Assembly: GCA_002331025.1 (NCBI GenBank)
Contig: DCYG01000011.1
Location: 38,279-95,782, forward strand
Direction: 5' to 3'
DNA length: 57,504 nt
Source: Firmicutes bacterium UBA2116
GTDB taxonomy: Bacteria; Bacillota; Clostridia; Tissierellales; Sedimentibacteraceae
Shown: positions 49,264-57,477 of the stretch, piece after piece
Layout of the letters: every line of letters begins with the position of its first letter
Position numbering within the stretch: position 1 is the stretch's first letter
The notes under the pieces: model-generated
Told to the model about the DNA's origin: nothing
What the model saw: the letters and a program-made list of their open reading frames with translations, nothing else
Databases searched by the model: none
Program-made: the position numbers and the translations under genes

Positions 49264-50298
49264 ATGGATTTTTTTAAAGCTTTAAAACAATTGGACAATG
49301 AAAAAGAAAATATAATAATTACATATTTAACCGGCGAAAATGCCGGTTCTAAGGCTATAATTGCTGATGATGAAATTGCTTTTACCACAAATTGTAATAT
49401 TGATTGGAACAGCCTGTTATCATTATTGTCATCAAGCAAAAAAAGTCAAATGACAGTTAATGGTGAACAAAAAATTTTCGTTGAATTTATCAGACAAAAT
49501 TATAATGTTGTCATTTGCGGAGCCGGTCATATTTCCATGCCTGTTATAAAAATGTGCAAGCTTCTTGAGCTGCCTGTTACGGTGATAGATGACAGATTGA
49601 CGTTTATAAACAATGCAAAAGAGGCAGGGGCCGATACAGTAATGTATGAACCTTTTGAAATTGCCCTTGATAAAATACAGGGAGATTGCGGTACGTTTTT
49701 TATAATAGTAACGAGAGGTCACAGATATGACCAAGTATGCCTTGAAAAGATTATAAAAAAAGAAAATGCGTATATAGGAATGATAGGCAGCAGGCTAAGA
49801 GTTTCAAAAGTATTGGATTATTTAGAGAATAAGGGAATATCAAGGGATGACTTAAATAAGGTTTATACACCAATCGGCTTAAAAATTGGTGCGGAAACAC
49901 CGGCTGAAATTGCGGTTTCAATTATGGCAGAAGTTATACAGGTAAAGAATAAAAAATCCGGGAGAACTGTATATGACGATGAGCTGCTTAATGCAGTGTT
50001 AAATGAATCATATTTCAATATTCCCAAAGCAATGGCGACAATAGTATCAAGAAAGGGCTCTTCGCCACGGGAAGTGGGAACAAAAATGGTAATATTTAAG
50101 GACGGCACAGCAATTGGAACTATTGGCGGAGGCTGCGTGGAAGCTGATGTCAGACAAAAGGCGTTAAGTGTCATCGATAATCAGGAAAGTCAATTAATAA
50201 AGGTTGATATGACAGGAGCTGATGCCGAAGAAGATGGAATGGTATGCGGTGGTATAATTGAGGTTTTTATAGAACCGATATCGGGTTTGTCATCCTAA
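49264..50298 (+). CDS. XdhC/CoxI-family molybdoenzyme maturation factor
   Basis: A 344-residue protein. A Rossmann domain occupies about residues 82-215 (VVICGAGHISMPVIKMCKLLELPVTVIDDR; IGMIGSRLRV; IGLKIGAETPAEIAVSI). A CoxI-type domain lies at about 250-338 (MATIVSRKGSSPREVGTKMVIF, GTIGGGCVEADVRQKAL, VCGGIIEVFIEPI). In XdhC itself the CoxI part comes first; here it comes last, and the first 75 residues look like a degenerate copy. XdhC proteins bind and sulfurate Mo cofactor and load molybdenum hydroxylases, but no hydroxylase is encoded nearby. Links to the Mo/W operon at 14-22 kb. Confidence 0.85.
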   Translation: MDFFKALKQLDNEKENIIITYLTGENAGSKAIIADDEIAFTTNCNIDWNSLLSLLSSSKKSQMTVNGEQKIFVEFIRQNYNVVICGAGHISMPVIKMCKLLELPVTVIDDRLTFINNAKEAGADTVMYEPFEIALDKIQGDCGTFFIIVTRGHRYDQVCLEKIIKKENAYIGMIGSRLRVSKVLDYLENKGISRDDLNKVYTPIGLKIGAETPAEIAVSIMAEVIQVKNKKSGRTVYDDELLNAVLNESYFNIPKAMATIVSRKGSSPREVGTKMVIFKDGTAIGTIGGGCVEADVRQKALSVIDNQESQLIKVDMTGADAEEDGMVCGGIIEVFIEPISGLSS

Positions 50299-50352
50299 AC
50301 GGAAATGAAAGAAGGAGAAGAATGAAGCTGAATAAATATGGAGGAATATGTA

Positions 50353-51288
50353 ATGGAAGAGTTTTATTATAATTCTCAGGACGGCAGAACCAAGATACGC
50401 GCTTTAAAGTGGGTTCCCGAAACAGAAATAAAAGCTGTTCTTCAAATTTCTCACGGCATGCTGGAGCACATGGAGAGATATGATGAATTCGCATGCTATA
50501 TGGCTGATAATGGCGTATTAGTAATTGGTAATGATCATTTGGGACACGGAAGATCTGTTAATAATGAAGAAGACAGGGGATTCTTTAGTGATGAGGACGG
50601 ATACAATGTGTTGATTGAGGACATGCATAGCCTAATGACGAAAACCAAAGAGAAATATCAGGATATTCCATATTTTTTACTTGGACATAGCATGGGCTCT
50701 TTTTTAACAAGGTATTTTATTACTGTTTACGGAAAAGAAATTGACGGTGCAATAATAATGGGAACAGGGCAACAGCAAAATGAATTAATTAAATTTGGCC
50801 TGTTTTTAACTGAATTTATGGCAAAATTTAAGGGCTGGAATTATAGAAGCAGATTTGTAAATTACCTTGTTTTAGGTTCAAATAACAATGAATTTAAACC
50901 GACAAGAACGAAATGTGATTGGTTGACAAGAGATGATAAAATCGTAGATGAATATTTGGCTGATAAAAGAATAAATTTTATATTTACATTAAACGGTTTT
51001 AATAATTTATTTAAGATTATGATGAAAATGAGTGAAAAAGAAAGATTAAGCAATATACCTGAAGATATTTCGATATTTTTTGTTTCCGGAAAGAAGGATC
51101 CCGTAGGAGATTTTGGAAAAGGTGTAAATAAATCTTATCAAATATTTAAAGCTTTGGGAATGAAAAATGTATCGATTAAATTATATGAAGAGTACAGGCA
51201 TGAAATCCTGAATGAATTAGACAGGGAGCAGGTATATGAAGATATATTGAGCTGGATAGAGATAGTTAAAGATAATCGCATAATATAA
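50353..51288 (+). CDS. alpha/beta hydrolase, monoacylglycerol-lipase type
   Basis: Start at 50353, with GGAGG 8 nt upstream, gives 311 residues. The nucleophile elbow is GHSMGS (FLLGHSMGSFLTRYF); ISHGMLEHMERYDEFACYMADNGVLVIGNDHLGHGRS contains the HG oxyanion region and the lysophospholipase-like GHGRS. The acid (SGKKDPVGDFGKG) and His (YEEYRHEILNE) complete the triad. It is the serine aminopeptidase S33/lysophospholipase family. It probably hydrolyses a lipid ester. No signal peptide, hence cytoplasmic. Confidence 0.88.
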   Translation: MEEFYYNSQDGRTKIRALKWVPETEIKAVLQISHGMLEHMERYDEFACYMADNGVLVIGNDHLGHGRSVNNEEDRGFFSDEDGYNVLIEDMHSLMTKTKEKYQDIPYFLLGHSMGSFLTRYFITVYGKEIDGAIIMGTGQQQNELIKFGLFLTEFMAKFKGWNYRSRFVNYLVLGSNNNEFKPTRTKCDWLTRDDKIVDEYLADKRINFIFTLNGFNNLFKIMMKMSEKERLSNIPEDISIFFVSGKKDPVGDFGKGVNKSYQIFKALGMKNVSIKLYEEYRHEILNELDREQVYEDILSWIEIVKDNRII

Positions 51289-51698
51289 AATGTTTTATCA
51301 ATTGCTATGAATAAACGTAAATCTGCCGCTATGTCATTCCGAACGCAAGTGAAGAATTTCATCTTTTCTTAGTTTACGATGATTTTTTTGTGAAATAAAA
51401 TTTATATTATCTAATAAATATTACATATACTTAACATTAAAAATTAATAGTATATGGTAGAAAAATGTCGAAAATCTTGCAAAAATCAACAGTTGCATAG
51501 GATAGTAACGATACATAATCTAAGAGCTAACAGAGTCGAGTAAAGTATATTAAAAGGTTAAAAAAATATCATAATCGCCAAATAATTGGTATAATTCGGT
51601 AAAATCGCACATTGCTATTTTCAGGAGAGAAGAATATAATATTATGAAAACGTTTTGACCAGCGTTTTTAGTCATTATATTATATTATGGAGGAAAAA
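51289..51698 (+). promoter_or_regulatory. long leader region of the sodium:amino-acid symporter gene
   Basis: A 410-nt gap. An extended -10 promoter TGGTATAAT is at 51587-51595. An imperfect palindrome (ATAATATTATGAAAACG, centre TTTTGACCAG, CGTTTTTAGTCATTATATTAT; about 51637-51684) ends just before the GGAGG site. At about 51331 TGTCATTCCGAACGCAAGTGAAGAA resembles TGTCATACTGAACGAAAGAGAAG at about 16235, a short dispersed motif. No glycine riboswitch consensus is visible. Nothing else supported. Confidence 0.45.
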
Positions 51699-53069
51699 AT
51701 GGAAGCAATTGCGAAATTAGTATCAACCATTGATGGATGGCTTTGGGGTTGGCCACTAATAATCCTGTTATTTGGAACTCATGTATACTTAACTTTCCGT
51801 CTTAAATTTATTCAAAAACACATCGGCAAGGCAATCAAATTGTCAGTTACCAAGGATGATTTTGCAACAGGCGATGTAAGCCAGTTCAGTGCTCTTGCAA
51901 CTGCTTTGGCAGCAACGATAGGTACAGGTAACATAGTTGGTGTTGCAACGGCTATTGCATTAGGGGGACCGGGTGCGGTTTTCTGGTGCTGGATGACAGG
52001 TGTTTTTGGTATAGCAACAAAATATGCCGAATCACTTCTTGCAGTAAAATACAGAGTTAAAACTGCTGACGGAACAATGGCCGGCGGACCTATGTACGTA
52101 TTAGAATATGGTATGAAAAATAAACCGTTAGCATATTCCTTTGCGTTTTTCGGCAGTGTTGCAGCATTTGGTATCGGTAATACAGTTCAGGCAAATTCAA
52201 TTTCCAATATGATGTCTAATCAATTTGATTTGTCACCTCATATTACAGGTATTGCATTAGCTGTATTGACAGGTATAGTAATAATCGGTGGTGTTAAGAG
52301 AATAGCGAGCGTATGCGATAAGCTTGTTCCTTTCATGGCAGTATTTTATGTTATAGGTTGTACTATTATATTAGTTATGACTGCTAAAACTATTCCGGCT
52401 ACAATCGGATTAATTGTTTCTAACGCATTTACAGGAACTGCGGCAACAGGCGGATTTGCAGGATCAACAATCATGCTGGCGGCAAGATTCGGAGTCGCGA
52501 GGGGACTGTTCTCTAATGAGTCCGGTTTAGGTAGTGCTCCTATAGTTGCAGCTGCAGCCCAAACAAGAAACCCGGTTCGTCAGGCTCTCGTTGCATCTTC
52601 GGGTACATTCTGGGATACGGTTATAGTTTGTGCTATAACAGGTATTACAATTGTTAACTCAGGAGTATGGAACTCAGGACTTAACGGCGGAGATTTAACT
52701 AATGCGGCATTTACACACATTCCTGTGGTTGGACCTATAGTTCTTACAATCGGTTTGTTAACATTCGTATTCTCAACTATTCTTGGCTGGTCATACTACG
52801 GTGAAAAATGCTTTGAATACTTATTCCATTCAAAGAAAGCAATATTGCCTTATAGAATCGCTTATACAATAGCGGTATACTTCGGAGCGGTTATGTCATT
52901 ATCGTTCGTATGGGATTTGGCAGATCTGTTCAACGGATTGATGGCTATTCCAAACTTAATTTCATTGTTAGCACTATCGGGAGTCTTAGTAAAAGAAACA
53001 AAAGAATATTTGTGGGATGATAATCTTGATAAGATAAACGAAGAGGAGACACCGGTATTAAACAGATAA
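51699..53069 (+). CDS. alanine/glycine:sodium symporter (AGCS family)
   Basis: Start at 51699, as GGAGG lies 6 nt upstream and inside the alternative start at 51687. The 456-residue protein has about 10-11 hydrophobic segments. Family marks are FSALATALAATIGTGNIVGVATAIALGGPGAVFWCWMTGVFGIATKYAE and RGLFSNESGLGSAPIVAAAAQTRNPVRQALV. It imports alanine or glycine with sodium. The product fits amino-acid fermentation. Monocistronic with a good terminator. Confidence 0.95.
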   Translation: MEAIAKLVSTIDGWLWGWPLIILLFGTHVYLTFRLKFIQKHIGKAIKLSVTKDDFATGDVSQFSALATALAATIGTGNIVGVATAIALGGPGAVFWCWMTGVFGIATKYAESLLAVKYRVKTADGTMAGGPMYVLEYGMKNKPLAYSFAFFGSVAAFGIGNTVQANSISNMMSNQFDLSPHITGIALAVLTGIVIIGGVKRIASVCDKLVPFMAVFYVIGCTIILVMTAKTIPATIGLIVSNAFTGTAATGGFAGSTIMLAARFGVARGLFSNESGLGSAPIVAAAAQTRNPVRQALVASSGTFWDTVIVCAITGITIVNSGVWNSGLNGGDLTNAAFTHIPVVGPIVLTIGLLTFVFSTILGWSYYGEKCFEYLFHSKKAILPYRIAYTIAVYFGAVMSLSFVWDLADLFNGLMAIPNLISLLALSGVLVKETKEYLWDDNLDKINEEETPVLNR

Positions 53070-53086
53070 ACATTTAAGATTAATTA

Positions 53087-53112
53087 AGCCGTGCTTTGCA
53101 GCACGGCTTTTT
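53087..53112 (+). terminator. terminator after the symporter
   Basis: AGCCGTGC-TTTGCA-GCACGGCT followed by TTTT. Confidence 0.93.
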
Positions 53113-53175
53113 GATGTTGCAATTTTGTTATTTTTGTTGCATAATACTAAGTTATAGAGCGTGAAAGGAAAATGC

Positions 53176-54351
53176 ATGTTAACGAAAAAGAATATAAAAA
53201 ATGGTGATGAGCTGTCCATCCTTGGATTTGGATGTATGAGACTACCTTCGGATGAAAATGATGCAATAAATTTGATAAGGGATGCAATAGAAAAAGGTGT
53301 AAATTATTTTGATACGGCATATATTTATAAAGCAGGTAAAAATGAAGTGGTGCTCGGAAATGCACTTTCCGGTGGTTATAGGGAAAAAGTTAAAATAGCA
53401 ACAAAGCTTCCCCCTTATATGATAAACAGCTTGGATGCAGCGAAAAGAATATTCGCAACGCAGTTATCAAGATTACAAACAAGCTATATTGATTATTACC
53501 TGATACATATGCTGACTGATAAGCCCATGTTTGATAAAATGGTCAGTCTTGGTGTGATGGAATGGCTGGAGGAAGAAAAAGAAAAAGGAACCGTAAAAAA
53601 TATTGGGTTTTCTTTTCATGGCAGCAAGCAGGATTTTGAATTGATTATTAAAGCATATCCCTGGGAATTCTGTCAGATACAATATAATTATTTAGATGAA
53701 AACAATCAGGCGACAAAGTCCGGCTTGATTCTGGCACATACTATGGGCATTCCGGTAATTGTTATGGAGCCTCTAAGAGGCGGCAGGTTAGTAAATAATT
53801 TACCGGATAAGGTTTTAGAAAGATTTAATTGCTATGACAAAGAAAGATCAGCCGCCGAATGGGCACTGAGATGGATTTGGAATCATAAAGAAGTCAACGT
53901 GATTTTATCAGGAATGAATAGCTTTGAACAATTAAATGAAAATATAAAGATAGCAAATGATGCGAGACCGGATTCGTTGTCTGATGATGAACTTAAAATT
54001 TTTGATGAAGTTAAGGATATTATGATAAATAAAACCAAGGTTTCGTGCACTGGCTGCGGGTATTGCATGCCTTGTCCTTACGGTGTCAACATACCCGGAT
54101 GCTTTTCAAGCTTAAATGATAAATATTTGCTGCAGGATAAGAATTCAAAATGGAAGTATATTCAGACATTAGGGGGATTTTCTGCCGAACCGGCATTTGC
54201 ATCAAACTGTAAAGAGTGCGGTAAATGCGAAAAGCATTGCCCTCAGAATATTGAAATAAGGAAAGAATTAAAAACGGTAAAAAAAGAAATGGAAGGAACA
54301 TTTTTTAAACCAGCTATAACAATTGCAAGAAAAATTTTGAGGATAAAATAG
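53176..54351 (+). CDS. aldo/keto reductase with C-terminal 2[4Fe-4S] ferredoxin domain
   Basis: Start at 53176 (GAAAGGA upstream) rather than the in-frame GTG at 53161; 391 residues. Residues about 1-280 form the AKR barrel: GFGCMRLP, NYFDTAYIYKAGKNEVVLG (catalytic Asp/Tyr) and SFHGSKQDFE. The C-terminal domain has CTGCGYCMPCPYGV and CKECGKCEKHCPQNI, two [4Fe-4S] sites. This AKR-ferredoxin architecture is common in anaerobes and suggests electron exchange with ferredoxin, but the substrate is unknown. It stands alone. Confidence 0.92.
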   Translation: MLTKKNIKNGDELSILGFGCMRLPSDENDAINLIRDAIEKGVNYFDTAYIYKAGKNEVVLGNALSGGYREKVKIATKLPPYMINSLDAAKRIFATQLSRLQTSYIDYYLIHMLTDKPMFDKMVSLGVMEWLEEEKEKGTVKNIGFSFHGSKQDFELIIKAYPWEFCQIQYNYLDENNQATKSGLILAHTMGIPVIVMEPLRGGRLVNNLPDKVLERFNCYDKERSAAEWALRWIWNHKEVNVILSGMNSFEQLNENIKIANDARPDSLSDDELKIFDEVKDIMINKTKVSCTGCGYCMPCPYGVNIPGCFSSLNDKYLLQDKNSKWKYIQTLGGFSAEPAFASNCKECGKCEKHCPQNIEIRKELKTVKKEMEGTFFKPAITIARKILRIK

Positions 54352-54395
54352 AAAAAAGGAAGTAGCTTCAATAAGAAGAACTTCCCTTTTTGGTA
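54352..54395 (+). terminator. terminator after the aldo/keto reductase
   Basis: AAAAAAGGAAGT, loop, ACTTCCCTTTTT. Confidence 0.8.
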
Positions 54396-54404
54396 GTTTG
54401 CTTT

Positions 54405-54508
54405 CACTTACAGTATAAGCGACCAACACCAAATTAAAATTTGGGTTGTCTGCTTTCGCTTACAGCATAAGCGACCAACACCAAATTAAAATTTGGTGTT
54501 GGTCGCTT
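54405..54508. repeat. dispersed palindromic repeat, AATTAAAATTTGG family, tandem copy 3
   Basis: Two tandem units of about 50 nt, each with CTTACAG(T/C)ATAAGCGACC then AACACCAAATTAAAATTTGG. The second is a perfect 19-bp palindrome: AAGCGACCAACACCAAATT (54469-54487) and AATTTGGTGTTGGTCGCTT (54490-54508). It overlaps the stop codon of the minus-strand CAP gene and lies between convergent genes. Confidence 0.8.
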
Positions 54509-55184
54509 AATTTGTGAACATTTGTGTCCAGTATGGAGTTCCGTTGGAATTTGTAACGTAACCTACACCGATTTTACCGAAGTCAGGTGATAAAATGTTA
54601 GCTTTATGACTTTCTGAATTCATCCATGCCGTTACTACCGCTTCCGGACTTCTTTGTCCTGAGGCAATATTTTCTCCCCATGCGGACCAGTTAATTCCTT
54701 GGTTTCTCATCATATCGCCGGCACTGCCGTATCTTGAAGACTGGTGAGCAAAATAGTTATTGTCAGCCATATCTTTTGACTTTAATCTTGCAACGTTAGA
54801 AATAGATCTATCAAATGTAAGAGGTTGTAATCCATTCTTTTGTCTTTCTGTATTTACTAATTGAGCGACTCTTTGTTCATAGCTCGTGTTTGAAGAGGCA
54901 GGTGCACTTGTAGTTTCCGCCTTTTGCTGTGGCTGTGCGTAGTTTGTCTCTGTTTGTGGTGTTGTACGAGTTGTTCTCTCAGTATTGTAAGATTTTGAAG
55001 TCTGTGCTTCTTCCTGAGTGTTATAAGCTGTTGCAGGTTGAGTGTAATTCGTATTAAATGAATTAAAGAAATTATAAAAACCATTAAAATTATTAAATCC
55101 TGTATTCATATCTGCTGCAAAAGCAGTTGTTGTAGATAACGCTAATATAGCTCCTAAAGCTAATGAAATAATTTTGTTTTTCAT
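54507..55184 (-). CDS. secreted CAP/SCP-domain protein (YkwD-like)
   Basis: A 225-residue exported protein. A signal peptide (MKNKIISLALGAILALSTTTAFAA, cut after AFA) is followed by an Asn/Thr/Gln-rich linker (about 25-105). The CAP domain (about 106-225) has VNTERQKNGLQPLTFDRSISNVARLKSKDMADNNYFAH, WGENIASGQRSPEAVVTAWMNSESHKANILSPDFGKIGVGYV and ends PYWTQMFTN. The paired His residues and Glu are the usual CAP cavity. Function in Firmicutes is unclear; related to spore or wall-associated YkwD proteins. AAGGAGAATATG precedes it. Confidence 0.92.
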   Translation of the reverse strand: MKNKIISLALGAILALSTTTAFAADMNTGFNNFNGFYNFFNSFNTNYTQPATAYNTQEEAQTSKSYNTERTTRTTPQTETNYAQPQQKAETTSAPASSNTSYEQRVAQLVNTERQKNGLQPLTFDRSISNVARLKSKDMADNNYFAHQSSRYGSAGDMMRNQGINWSAWGENIASGQRSPEAVVTAWMNSESHKANILSPDFGKIGVGYVTNSNGTPYWTQMFTN

Positions 55185-55421
55185 AAAACATATTCTCCTT
55201 TTGTTTTAAGTTTAAAAAAAATACCCCTTACGTTAACGAAAGTAGAATTTTACGTCATTCTTGTTTCGTTGTGTATGAAGTATAGCATATACAGTTATCA
55301 AATGTAACCCTCAATTATTTGCTGTGCTGGAAAATGTGACATAATTATTACACGATTATGAAATACAATTAATATATTACAAGTTTATTACAAAAACAAG
55401 ATTGCAAGGGGCTGGTGGTAA

Positions 55422-56150
55422 TCATTTAAACTCAGCCATATTTTTTCTGTACCTCGCAGGAACAAATTGAAATTGAAGATTGCAATTAACTCTTTCCTTA
55501 ATGGCTAATTCAGTGAAATATTGCTTCCATAAGCTTTGTATTACCTTTTCACTTTGAGATGTTTCAATATTATCTATGTTGATATTTTCTTTTATTTCCC
55601 AGGAATTATCGGAATATATTAAACCCTTTTTTCTTTTTTCATCATATATAATGAATTTTTCATATTTATACCTATCTGTGAAATGATCTGCCAATAGTAA
55701 GACAATATCGTTGTCAGGCGAAAATTTAGAATATAAAAATCCTCCTGCATCAGAAAATCGGAGTATACCTAAAAACCTGTGAACCTCCTTTGCCACCCTT
55801 AAATAAGCTTCATTAAGGGGAAGGACCTTTTCATGGGTATAGAAATTCATTGTTTGCTTTCCGTATTTAAAGGCAAATATCAAAAAATCAAGAATAGTAT
55901 TTTCTTTATATTTCAAATCAGATAAATAGCAATAAAAGATATAAATATATGCTTCATTCGAAATTTTATTGATTATTGCATTTGATACAGTTCTTGCCTC
56001 TTCAATATTCGTATCAACAGTCAAATAATTATTCAGTATAGTCTGCTGATATTCAGATAATAAATATATACCATCGGCATTTTCTTTTTTGTAATGACAA
56101 TAAATGCAAGTGAGTAAACCTTCAAAGGTTCCGTCATATAAATAATCCAT
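55422..56150 (-). CDS. TIGR03915/DUF4130-family DNA metabolism protein
   Basis: A 242-residue protein recognised by the start YLYDGTFEGLLTCIYCHYK and by AYLRVAKEVHRFLGILRFSDAGGFLYSKFSPDNDIVLLLADHFTDRY, which mark the uncharacterised family paired with TIGR03916. The end is FVPARYRKNMAEF. There is no known catalytic motif; the HRFLG...D segment may be active. It starts 8 nt after the radical SAM gene's stop, so the two form one unit. A role in DNA repair or modification is inferred from partner and from a LexA-like box upstream. A 237-nt gap follows, with no clear terminator. Confidence 0.85.
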   Translation of the reverse strand: MDYLYDGTFEGLLTCIYCHYKKENADGIYLLSEYQQTILNNYLTVDTNIEEARTVSNAIINKISNEAYIYIFYCYLSDLKYKENTILDFLIFAFKYGKQTMNFYTHEKVLPLNEAYLRVAKEVHRFLGILRFSDAGGFLYSKFSPDNDIVLLLADHFTDRYKYEKFIIYDEKRKKGLIYSDNSWEIKENINIDNIETSQSEKVIQSLWKQYFTELAIKERVNCNLQFQFVPARYRKNMAEFK

Positions 56151-56158
56151 ACATACCT

Positions 56159-57406
56159 CTATATAAGTTCAAAAATTGAAAGTTGTTTTTGCGCTTCTTT
56201 TAGTTTCAACTCTTCTTTAATTAAATTTGGCTCCATATTTATATTGCCGTAATATTTACCTTTAACCGTAATAAAATATTTAGCTCTTTTTAATACTGTT
56301 TTCATTTTTTTCAACGAATCATATGATAATTCAGCATTTTTCCTTTCCCTGATAATTCTTTGTGCACTTGTAACACCAAGCCCGGGGATTCTCAACAGCT
56401 TCTCGTATGATGCACTGTTAATTTCTATAGGAAATTTATCTATATTTCGCAGAGCATACATCATTTTAGGATCAAACTCCAGATCGAGATTATGTTCTGT
56501 TTCAGTAAAGAGTTCATTGCTGTGAAAATAATAAAATCGCATCAGCCAATCCGCCTGATACAATCTATGCTCTCTCAATAATGGCGGCATGGTGCTTACG
56601 GCGGGTAGATTTGGTGAAGAAATAACAGGGATATATGCTGAGAAAAAAACTCTCTTCATCTTATAGCTGTCATACAAACCCTGCGACGCACTTAATATAG
56701 TTTTGTCACTGTCAGGGGTCGCTCCTATAATCATTTGGGTTGATTGACCTCCAGGAACAAAACGGGGAGTATTGCTGAAGTGTTTTTTGTCTTCAATAGT
56801 TCTTGTTATTTCATTATTTATTAAAGACATGGGTCTTACTATATTTTCAATTCTTTTTTGAGGAGCCAAGAGACGCAAGCTGTCTTTTGTAGGGAGTTCA
56901 ATGTTTGCACTCATTCTATCTGCAAGCATTCCGGTTTTTTGAATGAGCATATTATTTGCGCCGGGAATTACCTTTACATGCACATAGCCCCAAAAATTAT
57001 ATTTATATCTTAAGAGTTCAAGCACCCTCAAGATATTTTCCATAGTATTATCCGGGCTTTTTTCTATTGCCGAACTCAAAAATAAACCTTCTATGTAATT
57101 TCTTCTGTAAAATTGTATGGTTAATTCTGCAACCTCTTCCGGTGTAAAGGATGCTCTTTTTATGGAATTGGTTACTCTGTTTAAGCAATAATTGCAATCA
57201 TAGATACAATCGTTAGTCAGCAAGATTTTCAATAATGAAATACATCTGCCGTCGGCAGACCATGCATGACAAATTCCTGCAGCAGAAGCGTTGCCGATTC
57301 CGCCTACACTGTTGTTTTTTCTTTCAACACCGCTTGAAACACATGATACATCGTATTTTGCGGCATCAGATAAAATTCTTAATTTTTCGAATATACTATC
57401 ATTCAT
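56159..57406 (-). CDS. putative DNA modification/repair radical SAM protein (TIGR03916)
   Basis: A 415-residue radical SAM enzyme. The cluster cysteines are Cys67, Cys71 and Cys74 (CIYDCNYC). The N-terminus has KLRILSDAAKYDVSCVSSGVERK and extra cysteines (CHAW, GRCISLLK), as in its family. The C-terminal part has a helix-hairpin-helix DNA-binding motif (IEINSASYEKLLRIPGLGVTSAQRIIRER). The reaction is not known; the HhH domain and family name suggest chemistry on DNA. First gene of a two-gene unit with a 17-nt-spaced promoter and a LexA-type box. Confidence 0.9.
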   Translation of the reverse strand: MNDSIFEKLRILSDAAKYDVSCVSSGVERKNNSVGGIGNASAAGICHAWSADGRCISLLKILLTNDCIYDCNYCLNRVTNSIKRASFTPEEVAELTIQFYRRNYIEGLFLSSAIEKSPDNTMENILRVLELLRYKYNFWGYVHVKVIPGANNMLIQKTGMLADRMSANIELPTKDSLRLLAPQKRIENIVRPMSLINNEITRTIEDKKHFSNTPRFVPGGQSTQMIIGATPDSDKTILSASQGLYDSYKMKRVFFSAYIPVISSPNLPAVSTMPPLLREHRLYQADWLMRFYYFHSNELFTETEHNLDLEFDPKMMYALRNIDKFPIEINSASYEKLLRIPGLGVTSAQRIIRERKNAELSYDSLKKMKTVLKRAKYFITVKGKYYGNINMEPNLIKEELKLKEAQKQLSIFELI

Positions 57407-57437
57407 AATTCACCACAGTCATTAAAATCTTAATTGC

Positions 57438-57466
57438 ATTTTAACATAATCGGGTTATCTTGTCAA
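57438..57466 (-). promoter_or_regulatory. promoter of the radical SAM repair unit
   Basis: On the minus strand TTGACA (57466-57461), 17 nt, TAAAAT (57443-57438). Confidence 0.85.
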
Positions 57467-57477
57467 ACAAATGTTCG
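57464..57477 (-). promoter_or_regulatory. LexA (SOS) box
   Basis: On the minus strand CGAACATTTGTTTG fits the Gram-positive LexA consensus CGAACRNRYGTTYC at 12 of 14 positions, and overlaps the first bases of the -35 box. Repression by LexA and release on DNA damage would follow. Confidence 0.75.

Noticed and set aside
51289..51698. Glycine riboswitch before the AGCS symporter
   Set aside because: The conserved glycine-aptamer blocks (GGAGAG...ACCGA...GGACAG) are absent.
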